Of a stretch of DNA of 64,000 nucleotides, positions 12,201-21,879 are shown in pieces (position 1 is the first letter of the stretch; each line of letters starts with the position of its first letter). The notes under the pieces were generated by a model. It was not told the origin of the DNA and made no database searches. It worked only from the letters and a program-made list of their open reading frames with translations. Origin of the DNA: Parastagonospora avenae f. sp. tritici 18332-5. Its lineage: Eukaryota > Ascomycota > Dothideomycetes > Pleosporales > Phaeosphaeriaceae. Position numbers and translations under genes: made by a program. The DNA lies in the NCBI GenBank assembly GCA_022559985.1, contig JAFJTR010000099.1, positions 40,893-104,892 of the forward strand, written 5' to 3'.

Positions 12201-12833
12201 TCAGATGACATATGGTCCAATTGAACCGCATCTACAGGGGATTTCGAGCGATGATATAGCATCGTGCTTGTTTTTGGGTAGGTGTTCCAGCCAAGTCCGG
12301 AGGTGGCGTCGCTTGGAAACGACGAAGATGGACTTGGTGTAAGCGAGCATGTGCGCTTCTGAATAGATCTGGCGACAAGTCTGCAAAAGCGAAGGTGGTT
12401 TGTCAATCTAACCCGAATCATTGATAATGATCTTCTGACCTGACATAACGGAGTCGTAGATCTGGTTTCGGATTTCGCCTGGGAGTTTAAGGAGTGATTT
12501 GGAGCTATTGGCCTTGGTCGCGGCAGAGTCCTTGGCAGAGATGAGTCTACTTATCGTCTCAAAGACGTCCTCCATATCGGAGTCCGCGTCTTTGCTGTCC
12601 GCTGCAGTAGAGCTTGTAGCAGCATCAGCAGTAGCAGCAGCGATTGCAACTACTGTATCTTCGCTATGGTATGCTTGTATTCGCCCGGAATTGACGAGGC
12701 GCTTGGCAGTCGAGGATGCCTTAGGACCTCGAGAAGAAGATTTGGTCTTGTGGACCCCGTTCTTGCCTGTCATTTCCCCATATCGTACTCGCGATGTCGT
12801 AGCGCCAGTCATGGAACGTGTCTGTGGTGCCAT
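12201..12833 (-). pseudogene. 2EXR-like protein with in-frame TAG
   Basis: The ATG at 12831-12833 opens a frame with a basic/Ser-rich N-terminus, an Ala/Asp-rich middle and the family motif LPGEIRNQIYDSVM. The frame meets TAG at 12408-12410 just after IIINDSG. It then continues in the same phase with LLQTCRQIYSEAHMLAY, which is the second conserved block of this family, and ends at 12201. A short GT-AG intron spanning the stop would be only about 32 bases and would break the phase, so the stop lies inside one continuous frame. The gene is either a recent pseudogene (CAG or TGG to TAG) or encodes a protein cut to 141 residues. The full frame would be 211 codons, shorter than many family members, so the C-terminal half may also be lost. 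Confidence 0.6.
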
Positions 12834-13632
12834 TGTGGTGTTTGCAAAGAGGACAAGTTGGAAGTAGCTGGTGATTGGTGGAGCTGATGGTTGTAGATTG
12901 CAAAGAGCACGAGCTGAGAGTGATCGGTGGTTAATGGTCGAGTAGAGAGTGGGTAAGTTTATACAGTAGATTGCATGCTGTCCTCTGAAAGGAAGCGCAA
13001 TTGCTTTCACTCAACGTGAATAGTCGTTCTTGGGGCCAGTTCTGCATCTTGGCACAAAGTTCCTTTGAACTGCTGAAATGCTAAGATGAAAATGATGAGA
13101 TGCAGAGGGGAGACACCGTCTTTCCAATTCTAAGGTGAAAGAATTGCTATCGTGTAGCAATCCTATGACAACTATTAGCGTGATTGTTCGTAAGTGATTT
13201 GGGATGTTATCGTACATTGTGTAAAGCTGCATGTTCAATTCTTTCTGTATCAGACTCTCAGTATATCAATTTAAGTCTTTAAGTACTTATAATTCGCCTC
13301 GCTACAATTATAAAGCAGTCTAGGACCAGGAAGTTGTAGGAAGTTCAATATCGTTTTGCACATTGGTGTCGACTTGCCGAAGAGGTGACCAGGCCGTTGT
13401 GCAGCGCTCAGGCAGTCAACAGCCCCCGCTTTCCATGAATAACTCAAGTGCTCGCACAATGCTCTGTCAATGATTCTGGCCCCAAAATTACTTTTGACAA
13501 ACACGATGAAGCTCTGTGTATGTGTCACATCGCTTGGACTAAGGAAGTATCAGTGTTGGCCATTGAACACGGTCTATCAGTCTGACATAAACCTGATTTT
13601 CTCGGTAGTGGTAGCTTTATTAACGCGTCCAT
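12834..13632. other. intergenic region, nothing recognised
   Basis: About 800 bases between two minus-strand genes. Only open frames of 60-85 codons without domains are present. It should contain the promoter of the 2EXR-like pseudogene and the 3' end of the hydrolase transcript. Confidence 0.4.
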
Positions 13633-14590
13633 TCATGCGATGAACTTTCGAAGTAATGTTGCCAATCGCTCTGGCTGTTCGAGAGATAGACTGTGTCCGC
13701 AATTTTCAAAGACTTCAGATATCACAATGTCCGTAGCAGCAATCTTCATTTGCTCCTCCACCAAAGAGCCAAAGAATCTGAGACGTTGTTAGCAGTCAAG
13801 ATTCGTTACCGTTGGTGAACAATACTCACTCTGGCGCTCCGACAGTCATGACCTTGCATTTCAATTTGCCCTTCACTAAGATCTCTTTCTCGACGTCTAC
13901 ATTTACCCAGTGGCTTCTATACGTCTCGAGTATGCCCCGCAAGCCACCCGGTGCTTTCGAACACCGGACCCACTCGTTCACAGCGACCTGATCCAGGGCG
14001 CTAGGATTGTAGCATTCGGCCTTCATGAAGTGCGTCCAGAACTCTTCTTCCTTCCCTTGGATCAACATCTCAGGCACATGTGGCATCCAGAAGAAAGGGA
14101 TATGCCAATTCCAAACACCTTTTTGGTTGTATTGTGCGCTGATGTTGGCGCGAGTGAAAAATGATTGCTCAGTCAGCTTCTCGGAAAGCATCATCTCGCA
14201 GAAGCTGAGATGTGTCACCCTGTCTGGATACAAGCCGGCGAGGCAGAATGCATATGTTCCACCTCTATCTTCGCCATGTACAGCGAACTTCTTGTGGTTT
14301 AGCTGGTTCATCAACTCAGCCATGTCGTTTGCGTTGGTCCGACCATCGTATCCATCGCTTGCAGGAGGCTTGTCGGTCGCACCAAAGCCGCGGAGATCTG
14401 GCGCAATGATAGAGAAGTGTGGAGTTAGGGAAGGTATTATGCGATACCAATAATAGTGATTTTTTGGTGTTCCGTGAAGGAGAAGTAGGGGAGGTCCAGA
14501 TCCCGCAGTGATGTAATGCATTCGAATCCCATGTACTCGTGCCATGTGGTGTTGGACTGGCTTGCCATCGTGGTCGTATGTCTCGGGCAT
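13633..14590 (-). CDS. alpha/beta hydrolase, epoxide hydrolase/haloacid dehalogenase type
   Basis: Two exons, 13830-14590 and 13633-13777 (intron GTGAGT...CTCAG, phase checked), encode 301 residues. The fold is clear: the oxyanion-hole motif HGTP lies at residues 39-42, DLRGFGATDKP near 65, and the nucleophile elbow HGEDRGG with Asp108 as nucleophile. The C-terminal CGHSLSLEQPE supplies the catalytic His at about 282. An Asp nucleophile followed by RGG is typical of soluble epoxide hydrolases and fluoroacetate-type dehalogenases, which attack carbon through an ester intermediate. The substrate cannot be read from sequence. No signal peptide is seen, so it is probably cytosolic. It is divergent from an SDR reductase with 355 bases between the starts, suggesting co-regulation. 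Confidence 0.88.
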
Positions 14591-14945
14591 CTCGATAAGA
14601 CCTGTTGTCGAAGCACTCGGGAAAGTTTCGTGAGGTATGGAAGTACACGAGACCTGGGTGTTGGTAGTACTTACCCCACACCAGTTCTAGTTACGTCATG
14701 AAGGGCAGCGCTAATGCCATCGTCGCGGAATCGCTTCCATCGACTTATACGAAGCGCAGAGATAGTATTGTCGAACCTCGAGCTTGTGAGACCTTGATGG
14801 TCACGTGGTGTTTGTGCGAAACGCATCCATGGATGCTGACGTCTACTCGTAGTTACGCGGCGTGATTGTCGCAATCTCGACCCCGCCATTCCTCGTCAAT
14901 CGCAAGTCGCCAATTTTGATCGCAGCATCGTCCGGTGACATTACC
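14591..14945. promoter_or_regulatory. shared divergent promoter of hydrolase and SDR
   Basis: This 355-base gap lies between the two start codons and must hold both promoters. I see no clear TATA box or known fungal operator. An in-frame extension of the SDR frame up to 14,862 enters it, but I take the later ATG as the start. Confidence 0.45.
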
Positions 14946-15929
14946 ATGCCTGGCATTCCTAGATTCCTGTGGTCGCAGATCTTCTACACCCCAAAATCGC
15001 CACCCAAAGACTACTTTGCTGGCCAAACGGTTATTGTAACCGGCGCCAACGCAGGTCTAGGGCTCGAGGCGTCCCGTCACTTCGTACGAGCAGGCGCAAG
15101 CACAGTCATCATCGCATGCCGAACGCTGAGCAAAGGCGAGACTGCCAAGAAAGAGATTGAAGAGTCTGAGGGACGCAAAGATGTGATCCAGGTGTGGGAA
15201 CTGGACATGTCCTCATATGCTAGCGTCGAGGCATTCGCTAAGCGATGCGAGGAATTGCCGCGGATAGATGTGCTGCTGGAAAACGCTGGGGCATTCACAC
15301 TCAAGTTTTCGCGTGCTGAAGACCATGAAACGACTATTACCGTACACGTCATATCGACCTTCATGCTGGCGTTTCTCATGCTGCCTCTCATGAAAGCATC
15401 GGCGGCAAAAACAGGAACGCGACCCTACATCAGCATCGTTACGTCAGAAACGCACGAATGGGTCACGTTCCCCGAGAAGCAGAGCCCGAACATATTCGCT
15501 GCGCTAGATGACGAGAAAGCGACGAACATGATGGAGCGTTACGGTGTCTCCAAGCTTCTCCAGATCCTGGCTGTGCGCCACTTTACCAAGACCCTCATCA
15601 AAGATCCATCCAACTTTCCCGTCATTATCAACACCGTTACACCCGGCCTATGTAGAACAGGACTTGTCAAAGATGTTGGCGTCCTTCCTGATGTGCTGAA
15701 GTTCTTCTTGGGTCGCGCAGTAGAGGTGGGAAGCCGAACATATGTAAATGCTGTCGGACCTGTAGGCGAAGGCAGTATGGGCCATTACGTCCTTGATGAT
15801 TCTGTATCTGATCCTGCACCTTTTGTACTTGGCGAAGAGGGCTCCCAGTTGGCCAAGAGGGTGTGGGAAGAATTGGTCGAGATCTTGGAGGAGACGTGCC
15901 CTGGTATCACGAAGAACATCGCAGATTGA
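14946..15929 (+). CDS. short-chain dehydrogenase/reductase, retinol-dehydrogenase-like
   Basis: Single exon of 327 residues from the ATG at 14946 (context TTACCATGCC). It shows the full classical SDR set: the cofactor motif TGANAGLG at 32-39, CR in strand 2 (NADP preference is likely), NAG at 113-115, a Ser near 167, and YGVSK with Tyr199 and Lys203. The N-terminus (PRFLWSQIF) and general order resemble fungal retinol dehydrogenase/WW-domain oxidoreductase-like SDRs that act on lipophilic alcohols or ketones using NADP(H). The real substrate is unknown. It is divergent from the alpha/beta hydrolase, so both may belong to one catabolic step, for example conversion of a product left by the hydrolase; that is inference only. 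Confidence 0.88.
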   Translation: MPGIPRFLWSQIFYTPKSPPKDYFAGQTVIVTGANAGLGLEASRHFVRAGASTVIIACRTLSKGETAKKEIEESEGRKDVIQVWELDMSSYASVEAFAKRCEELPRIDVLLENAGAFTLKFSRAEDHETTITVHVISTFMLAFLMLPLMKASAAKTGTRPYISIVTSETHEWVTFPEKQSPNIFAALDDEKATNMMERYGVSKLLQILAVRHFTKTLIKDPSNFPVIINTVTPGLCRTGLVKDVGVLPDVLKFFLGRAVEVGSRTYVNAVGPVGEGSMGHYVLDDSVSDPAPFVLGEEGSQLAKRVWEELVEILEETCPGITKNIAD

Positions 15930-16238
15930 TCTTTGCTTCACTGTCACCTCTCCATCTTCCTTGATGATGTGCTGGCAACGTTCATCGCGTTTGAGTTCGG
16001 ACCTGCTGTATTCGCTCAGGGGTTGCACCTGCTATCGATTGCGCTAGATACGGATCTTCAAACGGCCTAGCGCCGGTGAAACTGAGATTGCACCATCGCT
16101 TTCAACTCTTGTGAGAAACCATTACTCCACCTCCAAACTTTCACTTTCGTCATCAGTATCATGCTCACAACGAACATCTCTGGTACGGAAAAGCATTATT
16201 GTTCATTCATTCATCAAAAATTCGAGCGAAGAGTCTAT
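15930..16238. other. convergent 3' ends, no gene
   Basis: About 310 bases between the stop codons of the SDR gene and the oxidase gene, which point at each other. No gene or strong terminator-like structure is seen. Confidence 0.4.
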
Positions 16239-18272
16239 CTACACGTTGATCCACCTTCCCATCCATGTGTCAACAACTTGCTTGGCTTCGTCTACCAACC
16301 CCATGTCTAAAAGGAGCTGAGTTGTTCCACGCACTGCGGAGTCGAGGGCGGAGAAGATCCAGGCATGCGTGTACGAGGTGTGTTCGCCAATGAAGATGGA
16401 CTTGAACTCGGTGTTGTAGTAGGCAGGAAGGTACAAGTCCTGTTGACCAGCTAATGGTGCAGCCCAAGCTCCAGCCTGGTGCTCATCAACCTCCCAGCAC
16501 TGTCGGTCATATGCACCAGTGAATTGCTCAGCCGCAATTTCGCCATGGACCTCGACCATCGCGCGTTGAACGTAAGCGACGTGATCGGCAGTGCTGAGAG
16601 CGGCAAGCGAACGTGCAGGCGTGCCAGATGAATACGATGCCAGAATGACACCAGGCAAAGAAGAGTTGATCTTGTACGCGGGATAGCAGACGGAACCGAT
16701 GCCTGCGATGTCGACAGCACCACAGCCGCCGATTATAGGCGGGCTCAACTTCTCCCAGAAACGTGTCTTGTAGTGGAGAGCAACTTTGCACGATTGTTGG
16801 TAGTTCATGCTGCTGATAGCGCGCGACAAGAGCGAGGAGTACTTGGGAAGATTCCAAAGTCGTACCTTTGAAAATGGCGCGGCGACGACAGCATAGTCGA
16901 ACTCCTCACTTTGCGGCTTCATCGCAAATGGATCCTGACGCCACTCGAGAGCCACCTTGCCGGTGTTGTTGTTGTACTTCAGACCAGTAATCTTGCGACC
17001 CAGCGTCAAACGGTCCTGGACCAAGGGGAAGAACGCGCGAGGAAGCGACTCGAGGCCCTTGTCGATCGTCCGCCAAGTGGTTGCGCCGAAGTAGCCAGAA
17101 TCGTACTCCCACAATGGGGCTGAGTTCAGGGAACCCGCCATGTAATCTGCAAGATCTGCGCTGACGTTAAGCGCATAACGAAGGTATGCATATTCCGACC
17201 AGTTGAAGAGGCCCTTGTCGACAGCATCCCTGTGAGCTTGGTATACGTTTCGTGACATGTTCTTGATCACTTCTGTACTCAGGCCTTCGAATTGCTCAAA
17301 CTTCTCTTCAGCCTGAGTCTTGGCTTCTTCGTCAGAGAACGCTGCGGCAGGGAGGACCAGAGAAGAGTTGGCTTTGATCTGAGCTGCGCTCGGGATACGA
17401 CCATTCGGCAGACGGTACCCGTTTGAGTTCGCAGGCACATTCGGGCTACTTTGGATCCATGGAATGAACTTAACCAGCAGATCACTCTGGTTACCGTTTA
17501 GCTGGTTCAGTACGTCTCCAAGCTGGAAGACCATTTTGTGGTCTTGGATGTCCAAGGTCTCGTTTGTGTCTGCGTACTTGGTCGAGACCGGGAAGCGCAT
17601 TGGACCCATCTCTTGGTACTGGTACTGGTCCGGGGTAGTGCCAGCGAGATACTTGGTGCGGATGCGACCTCCAATTCGTTGCGAGGACTCCATGATGTGC
17701 CAATCATGGATGCCCACCGAGTCTAAAAGCAGACTGGTCAAGAGACCTGCCATTCCTCCGCCGACGATACCAATCTTTTTGCTCTTTTCGACTGCAACAA
17801 AGGACACGTTGTTTTGCTTGGATTGCATGTACGCGACTCCATCGAACCACGGGCCCATCATGTCAGCAACCTTCGAGATCTCCTCCCGCTTCCGTGGCTG
17901 ATGCTTAATGGAGACTGGCGCTGAACGGCCGAGGAGTCTTGAGCCCGAATATGCGTGTAAACAACCTGCGTGCGCTGCATCTTTGGGTACAACCCAGACC
18001 AAACGCTCGGGACGCGACGACCGCTTGATCAAAGAAGAACCAATTTCGTGGTGTCTTGCATCAGCGCCGGTCATATCACAGTCTCCGTACACAACGCGGA
18101 CGTCTCCTTCGAACGCGTCGTCACCGTAGGTGATGTGAACATTGTGGACAGAGTCGGATGTAACTTCGACCGGCTTGAAGAAGATGATGTCTGAGCGAGG
18201 AGTGACGGGGGTTGAAAGAACTCCGCTAGCTAACGTAAGTGCAGCTGAGGAAGCGGCGATGAAGCTCTTCAT
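16239..18272 (-). CDS. secreted L-amino-acid oxidase (FAD)
   Basis: Single exon of 677 residues. The first 20 residues form a signal peptide with a hydrophobic core and an LSTP cleavage region. An N-terminal module of about 140 residues precedes MGPWFDGVAY, a signature of fungal L-amino-acid oxidases. The FAD dinucleotide motif GIVGGGMAGL lies at about 168-177, followed by the GGR-containing second FAD motif (SQRIGGRIRT). The C-terminal FIGEHTSYTHAW is the usual FAD/substrate region of the flavin amine oxidase superfamily. These enzymes oxidise L-amino acids to imino acids, releasing H2O2; the imine then hydrolyses to a keto acid and ammonia. Several N-x-S/T sites fit secretion. The nearest gene on the upstream side is a secreted RidA-like protein, divergently transcribed. 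The frame is intact. Confidence 0.9.
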   Translation of the reverse strand: MKSFIAASSAALTLASGVLSTPVTPRSDIIFFKPVEVTSDSVHNVHITYGDDAFEGDVRVVYGDCDMTGADARHHEIGSSLIKRSSRPERLVWVVPKDAAHAGCLHAYSGSRLLGRSAPVSIKHQPRKREEISKVADMMGPWFDGVAYMQSKQNNVSFVAVEKSKKIGIVGGGMAGLLTSLLLDSVGIHDWHIMESSQRIGGRIRTKYLAGTTPDQYQYQEMGPMRFPVSTKYADTNETLDIQDHKMVFQLGDVLNQLNGNQSDLLVKFIPWIQSSPNVPANSNGYRLPNGRIPSAAQIKANSSLVLPAAAFSDEEAKTQAEEKFEQFEGLSTEVIKNMSRNVYQAHRDAVDKGLFNWSEYAYLRYALNVSADLADYMAGSLNSAPLWEYDSGYFGATTWRTIDKGLESLPRAFFPLVQDRLTLGRKITGLKYNNNTGKVALEWRQDPFAMKPQSEEFDYAVVAAPFSKVRLWNLPKYSSLLSRAISSMNYQQSCKVALHYKTRFWEKLSPPIIGGCGAVDIAGIGSVCYPAYKINSSLPGVILASYSSGTPARSLAALSTADHVAYVQRAMVEVHGEIAAEQFTGAYDRQCWEVDEHQAGAWAAPLAGQQDLYLPAYYNTEFKSIFIGEHTSYTHAWIFSALDSAVRGTTQLLLDMGLVDEAKQVVDTWMGRWINV

Positions 18273-19902
18273 CTTGAATCACGCACGATACAGATGTTGA
18301 ACAAGTTGTTGATCTCAAAGCAGTAGGAGACCCCAGTTTATATCACAACTCAAACACTCCAGGCCTACACTTCGCTTGTCATCCCTCGTTCCTGTTGGTC
18401 ATGACACTGCGTTATCAAAGACGGCCGTGCAGCTCGCAATCTTGGAATCGAACAGGCCATGCTCACGCCGACGCCACCCATACTACGGCACATTCAGGTA
18501 ATGCATCTACGATAAGAGCAATGCAACGGGATCAGTGGGACCAACTGATGGATTCAGGGTGCGGTTCGCGACACGTCAAATTTTTGCTTCCTACATATTC
18601 CACAGGGCGTGGTCGAGACGCCTTGCAGTAGTGGCATATGCACCTGGAGTCATAGTGTGAAGGTTGCATCCCAGCATAGGATCGGCATTGTACTGCTTAC
18701 AAAAACACAGATAACGGGCGGCGATGCCTTGTTCCGGTCCAGTCTCAGCCGTTTAGGACTTTACGAGCCGATATTGATGGAGCTGCTACTTCGGAAATTT
18801 TCTCATGGCCCAAAAGCGCCATGAATCATTATAGCCGATGTTTCCCGAAATTAAGAATGTTGCGATAAAGAAGCGGCGTCCATGAGAAATAGGCAGTGTA
18901 TCTCTTAGTCTGACAAGCGAGTTGCGGATGACTGATGCCGAAGGGAACCGACAAGCCTTCCAGAATCGCTCACGGCCTGCTCCACCGGTTCTTCCGAGTC
19001 AATACCCTAGGATTGTCACTTCTCACGTGGGAATGTCAAAAATAGGCGACTTCAACGTTGTATCCGGCCCCATTGCGGAGATGGCAGCTTTGGTGCAGCT
19101 GTGAGATCTTATGGAGACCTCAGTCATGGCGGCCAATCACATGACGGAGCACACGCCACTTTACACAAATAGTGGAGTGGGACGATAGGTATCGATAACA
19201 ACAAGGCGGGCGATCTTAGCATGCATTTCTTATCTTGACTTCACAATTTTGTTATCTAAGGTTACGTTAAAACTAACTCCATTCTCTGCATGAAGGAGCG
19301 CTTATGGCGCAAATCTGCGTATGAAAGGCTCAGCGCCAAGACTGAACGCGCTTCAGCGGTACTTTCTACGCTGTAGCCTGTCCACCCTTTGCATTACTAC
19401 GCAAGTGTGGATATTGACCTTCCTCTTCTGGCACTCTCGGCATGCTTCCGAAGTACTGTATCCCACGAGATACGCTTCGGCAGTCAACAAATCCCGCACG
19501 GTTTGCCAGAGCGATGATCGGAATACACGAATCGTCAGCGGACCAGTCCTTGATCCGAACGTTGAATGAAGGTAATTACCAATTGTCCGTACCCTATCTG
19601 AATACGTTAGGAATGAGCCGGGTCGACTTGTAATCAGTGGAAGCCTACCATCTTGGCAACTGTATAGTCGAACAAGCGTGTACCTGGTCGTTGGTACTGA
19701 CAACTCTTGGAAAGCATGGCATGCATCGCCCAGAGACTATTTGTTGGGCTCGTCTTGTTTGCAACTGATTCGCTGCTCGAAAACGACGGTATAAGAGTCC
19801 TGGTAAGCCGTTTGTAGTGTACGTATCGAAATATCGATTCCGAGTATCATTGTCAATCTCCACGAAGTACCGACTCATCACATTGCATTCAACATCGTCG
19901 AT
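18273..19902. other. intergenic region between oxidase and RidA gene
   Basis: 1.6 kb separating two divergent genes and therefore holding both promoters. The open frames inside are short and featureless. I see three WGATAR (GATA-factor) sites, at 18709-18714, 19230-19235 and 19252-19257. That is about what chance predicts for this length, so they are weak support for nitrogen control. Confidence 0.4.
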
Positions 19903-20467
19903 ATGGTCTCTTTCACTTCTATCTTGACGACTTTCTTCGCTGTTGCGAGTGTAACTGTCGCCAAACCCACACCCAAGTCCGCCCCACAGCCAGTGGTCAC
20001 TTACCTTGGCACACAAGGACCTATTCTGTGTATGTACTCATCTAAGTCTACCTGCAACAAGTAACGATATCTAATGTCTCAAACAGCAAGCGGTGCATGG
20101 ACAACTAAAGGCATATTGTACACCTCTGGCACCGTGCCAACCTTCAATGGCTCAATCGTCGCTGGTGGCATTGAAGCGCAGACCGTACGACTCACACATC
20201 GCTTGCTTAAGTATAAAAACTGACACGCCTTAGGCACAAGTCATTAAGAACATTGGTGCTATTCTGGAGGAAGCCGGTACTTCGTGGGATTATGTCATGA
20301 AGACGACTGTCTTCTTGGCAAATATGAGCGATTACACTGCGATGAACTCGGTTTACAGCGCTATGCTTCCGTCGCCCAAGCCTGCGCGCACTGCGGTCGA
20401 AGTTGGCAAGCTTCCTGGTGCATTTTTGATCGAGATTGAGGCTATTGCTGCTATCCCGGATGCTTGA
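19903..20467 (+). CDS. secreted RidA/YjgF-type imine deaminase
   Basis: Three exons, 19903-20029, 20087-20184 and 20234-20467, all phase-consistent (donors GTATGT and GTACGA, acceptors ACAG and TTAG), encode 152 residues. No single exon is long, so simple ORF calling misses it. Residues 1-20 form a signal peptide (hydrophobic FTSILTTFFAVASVTVA), unusual for this family. The mature part is a complete RidA domain: ILYTSGTVP, VMKTTVFLANMSDY, the conserved Arg in PARTAVEV and the closing IEIEAIAA with the conserved Glu. RidA proteins hydrolyse reactive 2-imino acids to keto acids and ammonia. Beside an oxidase that makes imino acids outside the cell, a secreted RidA makes metabolic sense; the pairing is inference. 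Confidence 0.85.
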
Positions 20468-20833
20468 ATGTAATCTGGCGTGAGATAGTTAGTGTCAAAA
20501 TCGAATGGAGCAATGATAAGTGCTTATGGCAAACAAATGACTTGTATAATTATGATCATGAATTGTCAGTGATATACCCGCTCCCTTGCTCTTCGTAATT
20601 GACTACCCTTTCTTCGTGCTCTCTTTGCATGCTCACGCTTTCGCTCGCTCTCATTTCGAAACAAGCTGCGCGATGGTCCGACATCACTTCCCTGCATATA
20701 AAGCATACTAGGGCCGCCCGATAGCATGGTCGCCCCCATCGATGGCGCCATCTCCCGGCGTCAGTTCGTCCAAACACCCAGCAACCAGCAACGCCCCGTC
20801 GATCTTCCATCGCCCATTCGCACAGCAAAAGAC
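20468..20833. other. convergent intergenic region
   Basis: About 365 bases between the RidA stop and the stop of the next minus-strand gene. No feature is recognised. Confidence 0.35.
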
Positions 20834-21496
20834 CTACATAGCCACACGACCCCGGCCCCATGCCACCGGTACATCCGACTCCGACCTCGCAGCAATCTTA
20901 TGTCCAGTAATGGCGACATCCTTCCAGCTCAACGCCTCGCAATTCAACGTGCCTTTGAACTTGCGACAATCATTACCCACAAAGACGATGTAGCCCAGGC
21001 CAGTCTCCACATTGTCACTCTCGCTGGCTTTTCTGCTGAGTTTGGGACTTGGTGGTCGCTGGGGTGTTGGCGTGCCACTCCATCGGAACCAGAATTTCGG
21101 GGAGCGGAAACTGTTCTTTTCAAATGTTTCGAAGCGATTGGATTGTTCGTCGTCTTCTTCGTCATCGTCTTCATCTTCGTCGTCCTCGTCATCCTCGACT
21201 GTTTCGACTGTTCGCCGCAGGCTTTCTCGGCTGGCGGCCAGGACGACTGCGGCTCTCAACGCACCGGGCAATGCGAGTTCGCCAACCACACCCTCGCCGT
21301 TTTCTGTTATGCGGTAGAGTTCCAACGATGCGGCTTGGTCCGAAGACACATCGTCTAGCTTTTGCCATGCTGGACATTTCACTTCATAGCTGCCGAACGT
21401 TTTGCGGACGTCAAAGGTGCTGCGTTTGGATTTGTTGCCTCTGTTATTGTGCATATGCCTGGAGGAGAAGGCCGCATCTTGCCAGTCGTCGCTCAT
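20834..21496 (-). CDS. conserved unknown protein with acidic tract
   Basis: Single exon of 220 residues. Two globular-looking blocks flank a very acidic run around residues 100-120 (alternating Glu and Asp, encoded by a GTC/TTC-rich microsatellite on the plus strand near 21,145-21,200). The N-terminal block reads RKTFGSYEVKCPAWQKL and ELYRITENGEGVVGELALPG. The C-terminal block reads GYIVFVGNDCRKFKGTLNC and SWKDVAITGHKIAAR. The order and the well-formed blocks argue for a real, conserved gene, but I do not recognise a named domain. No signal peptide or membrane segment is visible. Long open frames on the opposite strand are shadows caused by the repeat codons. Confidence 0.65.
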   Translation of the reverse strand: MSDDWQDAAFSSRHMHNNRGNKSKRSTFDVRKTFGSYEVKCPAWQKLDDVSSDQAASLELYRITENGEGVVGELALPGALRAAVVLAASRESLRRTVETVEDDEDDEDEDDDEEDDEQSNRFETFEKNSFRSPKFWFRWSGTPTPQRPPSPKLSRKASESDNVETGLGYIVFVGNDCRKFKGTLNCEALSWKDVAITGHKIAARSESDVPVAWGRGRVAM

Positions 21497-21879
21497 GACT
21501 TGCTGTAGTGTGGTTATGAGCAGATTATTTCGGACTGATGAAGTGGCTTTGTTTGAGTCTTTGCCGGTGTTGCGTGCCTTTGTATGTCGGGGGAGATGAT
21601 GACGTCACTAGTGCTTGCACTATACGAAGGTATGCTGAAAGTACTACCTTCCATTCATCTAGATGGCAAGAATCGCCAATGTAAGTATTGAAGATGAGTA
21701 TACGATATCACAAAGCACTGATTACTTTGAAAGCACACATTTCATCATTCTATGTCATTTTTGGTGCAGCCTAAATGTGTTTAGGACTGCTATGAAGCTC
21801 TAAGCTATCGCCAAGTATGCTTGGGTCTAACCGCAGTACCTCATCTACTCTTTGAAGAGCTGAGTAAGATTGATCGAAT
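21497..21879. other. intergenic region, nothing recognised
   Basis: About 380 bases between two minus-strand genes: promoter side of the 220-residue gene and 3' side of the gene that follows. No feature is seen. Confidence 0.35.

Noticed and set aside
12376..12413. Short intron that would remove the TAG in the 2EXR-like gene
   Set aside because: The only GT-AG choice is about 32 bases and not a multiple of three, so it would destroy the frame of the conserved downstream block.
18709..19257. GATA-factor sites between the oxidase and RidA genes
   Set aside because: Three WGATAR sites in 1.6 kb is about the number expected by chance.
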